The notes: a model not told the origin generated them from the sequence alone. A DNA stretch of 64,000 nt from Deltaproteobacteria bacterium (GCA_021737785.1 JAIPDI010000001.1:186001-250000), one strand, 5' to 3'; positions 1 through 8,124 are shown, counted from the stretch's first letter. Translations and numbers: made by a program.

Positions 1-639
1 AACCATCGCCTGATATTTTTCCCAGTCCTCCTCGGGCCCGGCCGGTTGGGCCAGGATATAGATCTCACCGCCCAGAAAACCGGACCCCGCGCTGATGGCC
101 CCGGCCGTGGCATCTCCGGCGGCGCCGGTGGCCACACCCACCCCGGCATTCAATACCAGGTTCACAAGATGGTAGACCCAGTCATGTCGCTCCGTTGCCC
201 GAACAGCGTTCCCATACAGGAGGTCCTCTGCCGCACCCAGTTTGGCCAGTTTTTCAGCGCGGGTCTCCTCCGGCATCCCGCGGATCGGATCGGCCCCGTA
301 ACGTGCCTCTAACGGCCGGAAAAGGAGATCCGCTACGCCGAGGCCCGCCAGCCCGGCCTGGGAGGCAAAATTGACACGGTCAGAGGTTTCGTCGGTGAGC
401 CCTGCGGCCAGGCTGAGGCCCACCACGGCCCCGCTGTTGACGACCATCCAGGACCAGTACCATATCTCGCCATGGCGTTTGTGTGCGTCCAGCCGCTCCT
501 CAATGTAACGGATACGTTTCTCTATTACCGCGTCTGAGAGCGTGACACTATCCATTTCCACCCTGTGCGGAGGTGTGGCACAGGCAGTTACATACATAAC
601 GAGAACCCCAACCAGAACCCCTACCCTGGCATGCCCCAC
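1..639 (-). CDS. Putative lipoprotein of unknown function (3' end outside window)
   Basis: An open frame of 213 codons runs off the left edge of the window, so the C-terminus is missing. I chose the GTG at 639 because GGAGG lies seven bases upstream; an in-frame ATG at 597 is an alternative. The N-terminus is hydrophobic and reads VLVMYVTAC, a plausible lipobox with the cysteine at residue 20, so the product is probably a membrane-anchored lipoprotein. After a charged stretch rich in E, R and K come alanine/glycine-rich segments that could be membrane-associated. I do not recognise a family. It lies 60 bases downstream of the cinA-like gene on the same strand and may be cotranscribed. Confidence 0.6.
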   Translation of the reverse strand, partial: MGHARVGVLVGVLVMYVTACATPPHRVEMDSVTLSDAVIEKRIRYIEERLDAHKRHGEIWYWSWMVVNSGAVVGLSLAAGLTDETSDRVNFASQAGLAGLGVADLLFRPLEARYGADPIRGMPEETRAEKLAKLGAAEDLLYGNAVRATERHDWVYHLVNLVLNAGVGVATGAAGDATAGAISAGSGFLGGEIYILAQPAGPEEDWEKYQAMV

Positions 640-673
640 ATGAAACCTCCGTGACAGTAACGGGTCTATCCCC

Positions 674-702
674 TAACCGGACCGCACCGGTCCGGCCGGT
701 TA
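674..702 (-). terminator. GC-rich hairpin overlapping the cinA-like stop codon
   Basis: The sequence is a near-palindrome built from AACCGG and CCGGTT arms with an inner CCGGACC/GGTCCGG stem. It overlaps the stop codon of the cinA-like gene. There is no T-run after it on the minus strand, so it is only a weak terminator candidate. Confidence 0.3.
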
Positions 703-1986
703 TGAGATTCCTTCCAACACCGCAAGCCGCAAGGTGTTGAGCCCGATCACCGCGCCTCTTGTCCGCAGGGTCAAAGGATCACCCCCCATTTCCCACGAAA
801 AGGTCTTGGCGATCCCCTCGCCTGCGGCCGCTGCGCACCCTTTCACCACAGGATGGGTGCCCTGATTTTCTTCAACAAACCCCAAAATTGCAAGACCCAC
901 ATCCGCTCCGCCCTTCTCCCTCACCCGGTGGGCCAGGTCCAGGGCGGATTCCGGTCCGGCAACGACCCGGTCCTGACCGAGATATTCCGCCACACGTCCC
1001 GGATCCGGGATAACGCAGCTCTGGCGCAGCCGCGACCCGGGGACGGCAAAAAGCCGTTCTGCTGCCAGCCCGCCGGTAAAGGTCTCCAGGAGGGCCAGGG
1101 TAAGCCCTCTCAGGCGCAGCAGCGAATGGATCACACCTTCAAGGGTGTCGTCGCCCTGGCCGAAGATCTTACTCCCCAGTCGGGACCGGATCTCGGCCGC
1201 CACCGGATCAATCAAGGCGGCTACCGCCTTATCTCCGGCCGCCACCGCCGCAATCCGGATCTTGATCTCCCCCTGAGCCGCCAGGAGCCCCACTTCAGGG
1301 TTCTCGCCCGGTTTAATGAGGTCCTGAATCAGCCTGTCCACCCCGCTTTCCCCCAGGCCCACCACCTTCAACACCTGATAGCTGACCCGGTGGTCCAGAA
1401 GATTAAACCGGTTCCGGATCCAGGGCAACACCTCGTGGGTCATGAGGTACCTGAGTTCCCTCGGGACCCCGGGGAGGCAAATGACCGGTCGTTGCGCGAT
1501 CTGCGTAATAAACGCGGGGGCCGTGCCCACCGGGTTGGATATGGCGATGCTGCCGGCCGGGACATAGGCCTGTCTCCGGTTGTTTTCAGGCATTTCATAG
1601 CCGTATCGACGAAACATCCCCACGATCTCGTCCATGAGGGTCTGCCGGTATTCGAGATCCACCCCGGCCACTGAGCACACCGCCTCCCGGGTCAGATCAT
1701 CCAGCGTCGGTCCAAGACCCCCTGTGGTGATCACCAGATCGCACCGGCCGGCCGCAGAACGGATCACCTTCTGCATTTCATCCATCCGGTCGCCCACCGT
1801 TGTCCTGAAGCGGACGGCAATACCCAGGCCGGACATTTCACGGGCCAGATAGACCGTATTGGTGTCTTCAATCTGGCCTAACAGCAACTCACTCCCGATG
1901 GTGATAATTTCGCATGTGGGAGCGTTGCCTGAATCGGTTCCGAATGAATTACCCCCCATGCCTGCGGGTCCCTCCTCACACCTCAC
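700..1986 (-). CDS. cinA: CinA-like protein with degenerate C-terminal amidase domain
   Basis: The N-terminal half (about residues 25-190) is a MoaB/MogA-type molybdopterin-binding domain. It has the conserved start IGSELLLGQIEDTN and the TTGGLGPT loop at 88-95. The family hydrolyses ADP-ribose/NMN in pyridine nucleotide recycling. The C-terminal half aligns with the PncC-type nicotinamide-nucleotide amidase, but the usual ESCTGG motif reads ETFTGG (301-306). The GIAGPxG segment is also gone (GFVEENQG), so amidase activity looks lost. The first ten to twenty residues are not conserved, and Met10 is a possible alternative start. It is the third gene of a minus-strand group after moaC and the SH3 gene, 24 bases behind the latter. 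Confidence 0.9.
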   Translation of the reverse strand: MRCEEGPAGMGGNSFGTDSGNAPTCEIITIGSELLLGQIEDTNTVYLAREMSGLGIAVRFRTTVGDRMDEMQKVIRSAAGRCDLVITTGGLGPTLDDLTREAVCSVAGVDLEYRQTLMDEIVGMFRRYGYEMPENNRRQAYVPAGSIAISNPVGTAPAFITQIAQRPVICLPGVPRELRYLMTHEVLPWIRNRFNLLDHRVSYQVLKVVGLGESGVDRLIQDLIKPGENPEVGLLAAQGEIKIRIAAVAAGDKAVAALIDPVAAEIRSRLGSKIFGQGDDTLEGVIHSLLRLRGLTLALLETFTGGLAAERLFAVPGSRLRQSCVIPDPGRVAEYLGQDRVVAGPESALDLAHRVREKGGADVGLAILGFVEENQGTHPVVKGCAAAAGEGIAKTFSWEMGGDPLTLRTRGAVIGLNTLRLAVLEGIS

Positions 1987-2010
1987 GCCTTGCGCCTCAC
2001 GCCTTATCCC

Positions 2011-2688
2011 TTAATAATAACTCGATTTCCGCCTTTTCTCTCTCTTTCCCAGGACAAGACCGAAGATGAGGCCCACCAGCATCACTGCGCCCCCCGTGAG
2101 AAACCATGTATTCCGCTGGGAGGACTTGAGCGTTTCGTTTTCCTTGCTCAGTTCTTTCGCGGTCGCAAGGGCATCCTGCATCCTCTCTTGTGCAATGTCA
2201 TACTTCTCTTTGAGTTGCAGGAATTCACCGGCCTCCTCTTTCAGGGTCCTGTATTTCTCCTGTATATCGGCCAACGCCCGCTCGGTTTCCTCCAGCTTTC
2301 TTCCCATCTCCTTTCGTTCATCGGTCAGGGTTTGCCATTCCGCCTCGAGACGGGTTGATTTCTCTTTAAGCCTTGCATTTTCCTTTTCCAAGGACGCGGC
2401 CCGGATTTCCCCCGGGACACGCGAAACCAGAAATCCGCTCACCACCCAGCCTTCCTTATTGTCCCATTTGGGTCCCAGGAGCCGGACACGGCTCCACCCC
2501 TCCTGGGAATCCAGGATCTCGACGGGCTCATCCTGGGGGAGCATGGCCAGGATCTTTTCCTGGGTGCCCGGACCGCTTCGCAAGGTAATCTTAGTGGGAT
2601 TCAGTACATAGGCCTTCTCAGCCCGGCAAGGGACCGAACCTACGAATATGCATAGACTTATACCAAAACCAATAATCCATCTAGTCAT
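2011..2688 (-). CDS. SH3-domain membrane protein (TIGR04211/YgiM-like)
   Basis: The 225-residue product has a signal peptide ending near residue 23 and a bacterial SH3 domain at about 26-90 (LRSGPGTQEKIL, EGWSRVRL, GWVVSGFL). A long coiled coil follows at about 98-190, then one transmembrane helix at 195-214 and a basic tail (KREKRRK). This order is the TIGR04211/YgiM architecture. The SH3 and coiled coil would face the periplasm with the anchor at the C-terminus. SH3b domains often bind cell-wall peptides; the exact role here is unknown. Its start overlaps the end of moaC by eight bases, so translation is probably coupled. Confidence 0.85.
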   Translation of the reverse strand: MTRWIIGFGISLCIFVGSVPCRAEKAYVLNPTKITLRSGPGTQEKILAMLPQDEPVEILDSQEGWSRVRLLGPKWDNKEGWVVSGFLVSRVPGEIRAASLEKENARLKEKSTRLEAEWQTLTDERKEMGRKLEETERALADIQEKYRTLKEEAGEFLQLKEKYDIAQERMQDALATAKELSKENETLKSSQRNTWFLTGGAVMLVGLIFGLVLGKREKRRKSSYY

Positions 2689-3124
2689 TTTGTCCGCCTT
2701 TTTCTTTTCGTATCACCCGGATATCGGTCATCAGGGTCCCGGGGTATTGTCCCCGCTCGTCTTTTTCAAGATATTTGACCATATCCCATACGGTATTTAA
2801 TGCAATGCTGACCCCTACCAGGGCCTCCATTTCAACCCCTGTCCGGGCCTGGGCTCGGACAAGACATCGGACCTCCACCCCGTCATCAATGATTTCAAAT
2901 CCCACCTTTACCGTGTCCAGCGGTATCTGATGACAGTGGGGAATCAAGAGATGGGTCTGCTTTGCCGCATTCATGGCAGCCACCTCAGCCACCAGAAACG
3001 GATCGCCCTTTTTGATCTCCCCCCCCGCTATCTTCCGAAGCGTACCCGAGGCCAGATGAATCCTCCCTCCGGCCTCTGCCTGGCGCCGGACCACCGGTTT
3101 CTCTGTGACATCCACCATGCCCAT
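2681..3124 (-). CDS. moaC: Cyclic pyranopterin monophosphate synthase MoaC
   Basis: MoaC converts the MoaA product to cyclic pyranopterin monophosphate in molybdenum cofactor synthesis. The 147 residues keep the family core: VDVTEKP at the start, KGDPFLVAEVAAMNAAKQT (39-57), the IPHCHQIPL substrate loop (61-69), and TGVEMEAL (95-102). The DMVK motif carries the conserved Asp114 and Lys117. The C-terminus departs from the usual LLxKSGGKSG ending and reads RKEKGGQND. The gene is followed by, and overlaps, the SH3 gene. A moaE-like gene lies 300 bases upstream on the same strand. Confidence 0.9.
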   Translation of the reverse strand: MGMVDVTEKPVVRRQAEAGGRIHLASGTLRKIAGGEIKKGDPFLVAEVAAMNAAKQTHLLIPHCHQIPLDTVKVGFEIIDDGVEVRCLVRAQARTGVEMEALVGVSIALNTVWDMVKYLEKDERGQYPGTLMTDIRVIRKEKGGQND

Positions 3125-3173
3125 GTTCTGTCATCTCCAAGTTATCGGTTAAAATTTAAAATCCTCTTCCCGG

Positions 3174-3301
3174 TTGGAATAATGGAATATTGGAATGTTG
3201 GAATACTGGAATAATGGAAGGTTGGAAAGGAACCTGGATCGCCCAGGAAAGGTTTTTTCCTTAAACCCATTATTCCATCATTCCATACTTCCATTATTCC
3301 A
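3174..3301. repeat. Inverted pair of 8-base-period tandem repeats
   Basis: From 3174 to 3230, units of the form GGAATAAT, GGAATATT, GGAATGTT follow each other with an eight-base period. From 3267 to 3301 the complementary form appears (CCATTATT, CCATCATT, CCATACTT). The two arms could fold into a long imperfect hairpin. The pair fills most of the 303-base gap upstream of moaC, where I see no gene. Related units occur at 16103-16166 and 45234-45366. Confidence 0.8.
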
Positions 3302-3308
3302 AATTAAA

Positions 3309-3356
3309 GACGTCACCCTCTCACAATCATCTTCTTGTTTTTCGCGACAGAAAACC
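3309..3356. repeat. 48-bp dispersed repeat, copy 1
   Basis: The stretch starting GACGTCACCCTCTCACAATC matches 13168-13215 at 47 of 48 positions, on the same strand. It is noncoding in both places and flanked by CTAAAGTGAGCTAA-type sequence at about 3368-3383. The function is unknown. Confidence 0.8.
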
Positions 3357-3427
3357 TGGCGATAAGCACCTAAAGTGAGCTAATGTGACCAAAATTGATC
3401 CCCGGGGTCCGGTATCCAGCATCCGGC

Positions 3428-3790
3428 TTAGATGGCGATATATTCCCTCTTACTGGCGCCGCGTTTCTTGATCCGGTCCACGGTATCGATCAGGGCAGGA
3501 AACACATGTTCCCGGGTGTCTCCCCCTACGACCACGGCCATGATGTCGTCACCGACGGTCAATCGTCCGGGCTCCGCCGTCTCAATCAACACGTCCACGA
3601 TACCCGGCATTTTCTTTGTTTCATCGGCGATTTTTTTGATTTCATCCTCATCGAACTCGATTTCGATGGCATTCACCCGGTCCCCGCTCAGAGAGGTCGC
3701 CCTCACCACGCCCAGATGGGTTGCGATCATCCCCATATCCGGATAAAGGGAGTGTTTCTTCATGGCTTGAATCATTCCGGTCAGGTCCAT
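3428..3790 (-). CDS. moaE: MoaE-like molybdopterin synthase catalytic subunit
   Basis: The 120-residue product resembles the MoaE family, which transfers sulfur to cyclic pyranopterin monophosphate together with MoaD. Visible matches are RLTVGDDIMAVVVGGDTREHVFPALIDT in the middle (the GD-I-V-V-x-HR-x-F segment of MoaE) and IKKRGASKRE at the end, where the basic residues correspond to the catalytic lysines of the WKRE region. It is shorter than E. coli MoaE (150 residues), mostly at the N-terminus, so it may be a divergent family member. RBS-like AGGAGG lies just before the start. The context with moaC supports the call. Confidence 0.75.
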   Translation of the reverse strand: MDLTGMIQAMKKHSLYPDMGMIATHLGVVRATSLSGDRVNAIEIEFDEDEIKKIADETKKMPGIVDVLIETAEPGRLTVGDDIMAVVVGGDTREHVFPALIDTVDRIKKRGASKREYIAI

Positions 3791-3862
3791 GGCATCCTCC
3801 TTTTTGGTAAAAATAATGTGAAATAAATGAACTACCCCGCCGCAAGCAGCGGGGTATCAAAT

Positions 3863-3936
3863 AAATTCCTGAATCCCTCAATCCTTGAATTCCTCAACCC
3901 CTGAATTCCTAAATGCCTCAATTCCCGAATCCCGAT
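3863..3936. repeat. 8-base-period tandem repeat overlapping the hemA 3' end
   Basis: Units such as GAATTCCT, GAATCCCT and CAATTCCC follow each other with a strict eight-base period. The last 59 bases lie inside the hemA reading frame, where three units (24 bases) give an eight-residue protein repeat. The same family appears at 6931-6966, 43211-43247, 45385-45414 and 53206-53266. Confidence 0.85.
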
Positions 3937-5233
3937 GTTCTGCCTCTCCAGTCCTATCCGAGTCCATCCCATTTAATCGAAACAACCTTTTTGTCAAATC
4001 CAGATAGGTGTTCAGCGTTGATCGTCCTGCCTTTGCCTTCAAGAAGACGATCGGATCATTCAGCACCTTTTCGACGATGGATCGGGTGAGGGTTTCTACG
4101 GCCTCGTGCTGGATCGGCGTGAGCTGATCCAGGGCAGAACGGCTCTTGGCGAATTCCGCCTGAATAATCGATTCCGCCTTGTCACGCAACGAAACGATCG
4201 TGGGAACCACGGCCAGCGTCTTGAGCCATTTTTCAAATTTGCCGATCTCTTCCTCGACGATGCGTCCGGCTTTTACCGCCTCTTCCTTCCGCTGCGCCAT
4301 GTTCAGCGCAACCACGCCCCTGAGGTCGTCGATATCATAGAGATAAACATTGGTCAGGTCATTGACTTCCGGCTGAACATCTCTCGGAACCGCAATATCA
4401 ATAAAGAAGAGGGGGCGGTTGCGCCGTTTCCTGAGACATTTTTTCACCTGCCCCTGGGTGATGACATATTCCTTGGAGGCGGTGGAGGTGATCACAATGT
4501 CCACGTTCAGAAGTTCTGAATCGATTTCCTCAAAGGAGACCGCCTTGCCATTGAAATTCCCTGCCACCTCAACCGCCCGTTCAAAGGTCCTGTTGGCCAC
4601 GATGAGGGAACTGACGCCGTTCGTCAGGAGGTGTCTGGCCGCCAGTTCCGCCATTTCGCCGGCCCCCACAAGGAGGACCTTTTTCCCCTCCAACACGTGA
4701 AAGATCTTCTTGGCCAGTTCAACGGCCGCATAACTGATGGAGACCGCGGCCCCGCAGATCCCGGTCTCGGATCTCACCCGTTTTGCCACATGAAAGGCCC
4801 TGTGCATCAGCCGGTTGAGGATAACTCCGGAAGTCTTTTCCCTGGTGGCCAGGGCATAGGCCTCTTTGATCTGGCCCAGGATCTGCGGCTCTCCCACCAC
4901 CATAGAGTCAAGGCTCGAGGCTACATTAAAGATATGCCTGACCGCATTCATATCTTCCAGGGCATAGAGGCACGGCACAAGGTCCTGGATATTGACCCCG
5001 CCCAGTTCGGCCATTAGTGTAATAACCGATTCCTTGGCCGCGTCTGCCTCATCGACTACGAACAGGGCCTCCACCCGGTTGCATGTAGAGAGGAAAAGCC
5101 CTTCCCGGACAACCTCCAGATTGCGCATCCGGGTCAAGACCTCTCGGGTGTTGTCCGCATCTCCACCGAGACACTCTCTCAAATCAACAGGGGCAGTCTC
5201 ATGATTCATCCCGATGTCGATAATTTTGAGCAT
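3878..5233 (-). CDS. hemA: Glutamyl-tRNA reductase HemA
   Basis: HemA reduces glutamyl-tRNA to glutamate-1-semialdehyde, the first committed step of tetrapyrrole synthesis in the C5 pathway; hemL at 50.5 kb does the next. The nucleophilic cysteine is Cys51 in LSTCNRVE. The signature SSLDSMVVGEPQILGQIKEAY region spans 107-127, and the NADPH loop GAGEMAE is at 190-196. I start at the ATG at 5233 (MLKIIDIGMNHETAPV), which matches the family N-terminus; an upstream in-frame extension would overlap the ccsA gene. The C-terminus (about residues 433-451) is an unusual tail, RDSGIEAF then RNSGVEEF, encoded by the octamer repeat. The gene starts six bases after the ccsA stop, so the two form an operon. 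Confidence 0.95.
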   Translation of the reverse strand: MLKIIDIGMNHETAPVDLRECLGGDADNTREVLTRMRNLEVVREGLFLSTCNRVEALFVVDEADAAKESVITLMAELGGVNIQDLVPCLYALEDMNAVRHIFNVASSLDSMVVGEPQILGQIKEAYALATREKTSGVILNRLMHRAFHVAKRVRSETGICGAAVSISYAAVELAKKIFHVLEGKKVLLVGAGEMAELAARHLLTNGVSSLIVANRTFERAVEVAGNFNGKAVSFEEIDSELLNVDIVITSTASKEYVITQGQVKKCLRKRRNRPLFFIDIAVPRDVQPEVNDLTNVYLYDIDDLRGVVALNMAQRKEEAVKAGRIVEEEIGKFEKWLKTLAVVPTIVSLRDKAESIIQAEFAKSRSALDQLTPIQHEAVETLTRSIVEKVLNDPIVFLKAKAGRSTLNTYLDLTKRLFRLNGMDSDRTGEAEHRDSGIEAFRNSGVEEFKD

Positions 5234-5238
5234 GGTGC

Positions 5239-6069
5239 TCACCGCGCCCCCATGCTGCTGAAACTGTGATATCCCCCCATCAGGAGACTGGCCCCCACAA
5301 AGGTAAAAATCAATACGCCGAAACAGACAATCGACATAACGGCCGCCCGTCGACCCTGCCACCCTACGGCAAGCCTCTGGTGAAGAAGGGCCGCATAGAA
5401 CAACCAGGAGATCAGGGACCACACCTCCTTGGGGTCCCACTGCCAGTAGCGCCCCAGGGCAACCTGGGCATAAATCGATCCGGTAATCATGCCGAGGGTC
5501 AGGAATGGAAACCCGTAGACGATGGAATTATAATTGATGGCGTCGAGCGTGGCCAGAGAAGGGAGCCGGCTGTACATGGAACCCAGACGCTTCTGTTTGA
5601 TCTGCCGTTCCTGGATCAGGTACATGACGGCTGCCAGAAACGCGATAGCCAGGAGCGCATCCCCTATAAACACGGTCCCCACATGGATCGTGAGCCAGAT
5701 GCTCTTGAAAAGGGGCTTTACCGGTCCCGCGGTCCAGGGCATGGCCGAAGAGATGATCATCAGGAAGGCCGCCAGAGGCGCGACAAATGACCCCAGGACC
5801 CTCAACTTGAACCGGGCCTGCACAATGAGATAAACACCCGCAAGAGTCCATGCAAAGAACGAGAGTGCCGACCTGAGATCCAGGACCGGGGCCGTCCCCA
5901 ATTGATAGTAGCCATATCCCAAAAACAGCGTATGGAACACAAATCCGGCCACCAGAATCCAGTAGGAACACCTGAAGGCCCATTTCTGCTGTTTGATGAT
6001 AAATACCGTAAATCCGCCTGCCGCCAGGAGGTAGAGGCCAAGGGCCAGGCTGAACCAGGGCGATATCAT
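5239..6069 (-). CDS. ccsA: Cytochrome c assembly protein, CcsA/ResC (HemX-like) family
   Basis: A 276-residue integral membrane protein with about eight hydrophobic helices. The tryptophan-rich haem-handling loop is visible as YWQWDPKEVWSLISWL in the C-terminal half, between two conserved histidine regions (TIHVGT and ALLHQR). CcsA proteins move haem across the membrane for attachment to c-type cytochromes in the CcsBA (system II) route. In Desulfobacterota the gene commonly lies beside hemA, as here, where some members are instead named HemX. No CcsB partner is visible in the window. Its start is preceded by a dispersed repeat that ends in TTAGGA, which serves as the ribosome binding site. 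Confidence 0.88.
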   Translation of the reverse strand: MISPWFSLALGLYLLAAGGFTVFIIKQQKWAFRCSYWILVAGFVFHTLFLGYGYYQLGTAPVLDLRSALSFFAWTLAGVYLIVQARFKLRVLGSFVAPLAAFLMIISSAMPWTAGPVKPLFKSIWLTIHVGTVFIGDALLAIAFLAAVMYLIQERQIKQKRLGSMYSRLPSLATLDAINYNSIVYGFPFLTLGMITGSIYAQVALGRYWQWDPKEVWSLISWLFYAALLHQRLAVGWQGRRAAVMSIVCFGVLIFTFVGASLLMGGYHSFSSMGAR

Positions 6070-6074
6070 GGGAA

Positions 6075-6160
6075 TCCTAACCCGGACAAACCGGAATCAA
6101 TCCCGCCAAGGCGGGACTCACACAAGGACGCGAAGACACAAAGTTTTTTGACCCCATACA
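6075..6160 (-). repeat. Dispersed repeat ending in an RBS-like module, copy before ccsA
   Basis: On the minus strand this reads as a GTGTCTTCGCGTCCTTGTG-type segment, a CCCGCC/GGCGGG hairpin, then ATTCCGGTTTGTCCGGGTTAGGA just before the ccsA ATG, in which CCGG pairs with CCGG. The similar sequence at 48036-48115 shares the CACACAA...AAGACACA part, and that at 39655-39721 shares the final module. The TTAGGA end lies six bases from the start codon. Confidence 0.65.
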
Positions 6161-6196
6161 TCTGGTGGTCTTCTTCTCTGTGGGCGCTGCTTGCCC

Positions 6197-6224
6197 AGTG
6201 AAACCTCTATCTGCATGTTTCACT
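6197..6224. other. Short perfect inverted repeat
   Basis: AGTGAAAC and GTTTCACT form an eight-base-pair stem with a 12-base loop in the gap between the precorrin-2 dehydrogenase and ccsA genes. It could be a protein-binding site or an RNA hairpin. No T-run follows. Confidence 0.4.
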
Positions 6225-6252
6225 CGGCGCGGCTCTGTGTGATAACATATGT

Positions 6253-6918
6253 TTATGCAATCCTCCCCGTAATGCATCCCATATCCATATCCGCCGGAAG
6301 GATCCGTCTGAGGGTTGCGGCGATGGTCTCCCTGTCCCCTTGAGCCAGGGCCTCGATAAGGTTGCTCTCAACCATCTCGTGAAATATCCGGCTGTTCTCC
6401 TCCTGGGGGAGTCCCTTGGCCAAGAGCCTCTTGCGCAGGTCGCCCATCAGGTTGAGAAAGTCCGCATACTCGTCCCCGAACTGGGTCTCGAGCCTTTTGC
6501 GGATCTTTTTGGAAAGGGCCGGGCTCTTCCCGGAGGTGGATATGGCGATCATGAGATCTCCCTTCCGGACAATGGACGGGACAATAAAGGTGCAATCGGC
6601 AGGCTGGTCCACGGCATTGATCAGAAGTCCCCTGCGGCGGGCCCCCTCGCTGACCCGGTGATTGAATTCCATGTCATCTGTGGCCGCGATCACCAGAGAG
6701 ACATCATCGAAAAAGCGATCCTCCATCTCCTCGCCTAAAAACTGTATTTTACCATTTTCAATCAACCGGTTGAGTTCCGGAGCCAGCTCCCTGCTGACGA
6801 TAGAGACCTTTGCCCCGAATGCCAGGAGGGTCTCCACCTTTCTCCGGGCCACGCCCCCGCCCCCCACCACAAGGCCCGCCATCCCTTCAAGCTGCAGAAA
6901 TATCGGATAATACGCCAT
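6253..6918 (-). CDS. Precorrin-2 dehydrogenase / sirohydrochlorin ferrochelatase (CysG N-terminal, Met8 family)
   Basis: The enzyme oxidises precorrin-2 to sirohydrochlorin with NAD+ and often inserts iron to give siroheme. The NAD-binding loop GLVVGGGGVARRKVE is near the N-terminus and NAVDQPADCTFIVPSIVRKGDL, typical of the family, is in the middle, followed by STSGKSPALSKKIR. I favour the ATG at 6918 (MAYYPIFLQL). The in-frame ATG at 6948 would add ten residues encoded by an octamer repeat. With hemA, hemL and the AhbB-like gene this fits the siroheme-based haem pathway of sulfate reducers. It lies 183 bases upstream of ccsA in the same direction. Confidence 0.92.
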   Translation of the reverse strand: MAYYPIFLQLEGMAGLVVGGGGVARRKVETLLAFGAKVSIVSRELAPELNRLIENGKIQFLGEEMEDRFFDDVSLVIAATDDMEFNHRVSEGARRRGLLINAVDQPADCTFIVPSIVRKGDLMIAISTSGKSPALSKKIRKRLETQFGDEYADFLNLMGDLRKRLLAKGLPQEENSRIFHEMVESNLIEALAQGDRETIAATLRRILPADMDMGCITGRIA

Positions 6919-6930
6919 TACGTTAACCCC

Positions 6931-6966
6931 AAATCCTGAATTCCTCATTCTTAATTCTTAATTCTA
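6931..6966. repeat. Short octamer-type repeat
   Basis: CCTGAATTCCTCATTCTTAA-type sequence separates the radical SAM gene from the precorrin-2 dehydrogenase gene. It belongs to the same family as the repeat at the hemA 3' end. Confidence 0.5.
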
Positions 6967-8124
6967 CACATACCGGTCCACCATGTCGGTAATCAGCTTT
7001 TCGACCCCCGTCATCCCCTCTTTGGCCTCGATATCCTGCAACAGACCCTTGAGCTTTCCATAGGTGATGGGATCGTGTTTCAGGTCATCGGTCGAGCCGT
7101 ACGTCCCCCCTCGCCTTCCCAGCCGGTAGATGAGCCGGTCCATATCTGAAAGATCCTGATATCGCCGGACCACGTCCAGCATCTTTTCCTTGTCTTCCGG
7201 CAACTTGCCCGAGACCTCCTCCAGGAGGTTCATGATATGGTCGCTGGTCACCATGCTGGTAATCCCGTCCAGCGTCTCGATAAAGAGCTTTATCTCCTCT
7301 GCGATCATGTCGTCGGTCTGCATGGTGAACGTCCCGTCCATGAGACTCTCGTACAAGGGAACCCGGCTGGGGATCCGCAGGCTTCTGAGCCGGATAAAAT
7401 GGGGATTGATCTGATTTAAGGCCTTTGCAGTGGCCAGGGCGTGCTCCCGCCACATCTCCTGCCCCCCCAGTCCGGGCATCACATATTCCGAGAGTTCCAT
7501 CCCCGCTGCCAGGACCTTCTGTCCGGCCTCTATGTGCTGGGCACCCGTGACCCCCTTCTTCATCAGCTTGAGCAGCGGGTCATAGGCGGTTTCGAGTCCG
7601 ATATGGATCCTGTCCAGACCGGCCTGACGTATTTCCGTCAACGACGCCACCGACTTGCGCACCACCGAACGCGATCGGGAATAGGTGGTGACGCGTATGA
7701 TCTCCGGCAGTGTCTGTCGCAGGAACTTGAGGACCTCCACCAGGTCGCTGGTCTTCATGACCATGTTGTCCGCATCCTGGAGAAAACAGGCGCCTGTCCC
7801 GTAATAGAGCCAGATGGCAACGCTCCGATAGGCGTCGCTGCGACCGCCGTTGCCAAGGATGGAATTGATCACCGCGTCATTGACAGCTCCGCTGTATCCC
7901 AGATTCCATGAAATCGCCCGGATATCATCCACGATATCCCGTACGGTCAGAATGTCTGCCTTGATCTCGTCCACTGTGCGGAGGGAAAATTTCCGCCCTT
8001 TATAGACCGGGCAGAATCGACACTGGTTCCATGGGCAGTTTCGGGTCACCCGCAGAAGAAGACTCCGCGCCTCGTTGGGCGGCCGTATCGGCCCCTGCTC
8101 AAAACGATATTCCTTTTGTCTCAT
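6964..8124 (-). CDS. Radical SAM protein
   Basis: A 386-residue protein with an N-terminal radical SAM core. The iron-sulfur ligands are Cys30, Cys35 and Cys38 in NCPWNQCRFC, a CX4CX2C spacing instead of the usual CX3CX2C. Downstream are features of the TIM-barrel core such as DRIHIGLETAYDPLLKLMKKGVT and YVMPGLGGQEMWREHA, which resemble the HemN/Elp3-like coproporphyrinogen oxidase superfamily in the middle of the fold. The C-terminal 100 residues are helical and charged. The substrate is unknown. It precedes the precorrin-2 dehydrogenase gene in the same direction, but I see nothing proving a tetrapyrrole role. It does not match AhbC or AhbD motifs that I know. Confidence 0.88.
   Translation of the reverse strand: MRQKEYRFEQGPIRPPNEARSLLLRVTRNCPWNQCRFCPVYKGRKFSLRTVDEIKADILTVRDIVDDIRAISWNLGYSGAVNDAVINSILGNGGRSDAYRSVAIWLYYGTGACFLQDADNMVMKTSDLVEVLKFLRQTLPEIIRVTTYSRSRSVVRKSVASLTEIRQAGLDRIHIGLETAYDPLLKLMKKGVTGAQHIEAGQKVLAAGMELSEYVMPGLGGQEMWREHALATAKALNQINPHFIRLRSLRIPSRVPLYESLMDGTFTMQTDDMIAEEIKLFIETLDGITSMVTSDHIMNLLEEVSGKLPEDKEKMLDVVRRYQDLSDMDRLIYRLGRRGGTYGSTDDLKHDPITYGKLKGLLQDIEAKEGMTGVEKLITDMVDRYV

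Noticed and set aside
46-312. An 88-codon plus-strand frame at the left edge
   Set aside because: It is antisense to the truncated lipoprotein gene, which has a better start and a lipobox.
3174-3301. A CRISPR-like array
   Set aside because: The units are only eight bases, degenerate and without unique spacers; no cas genes are in the window.
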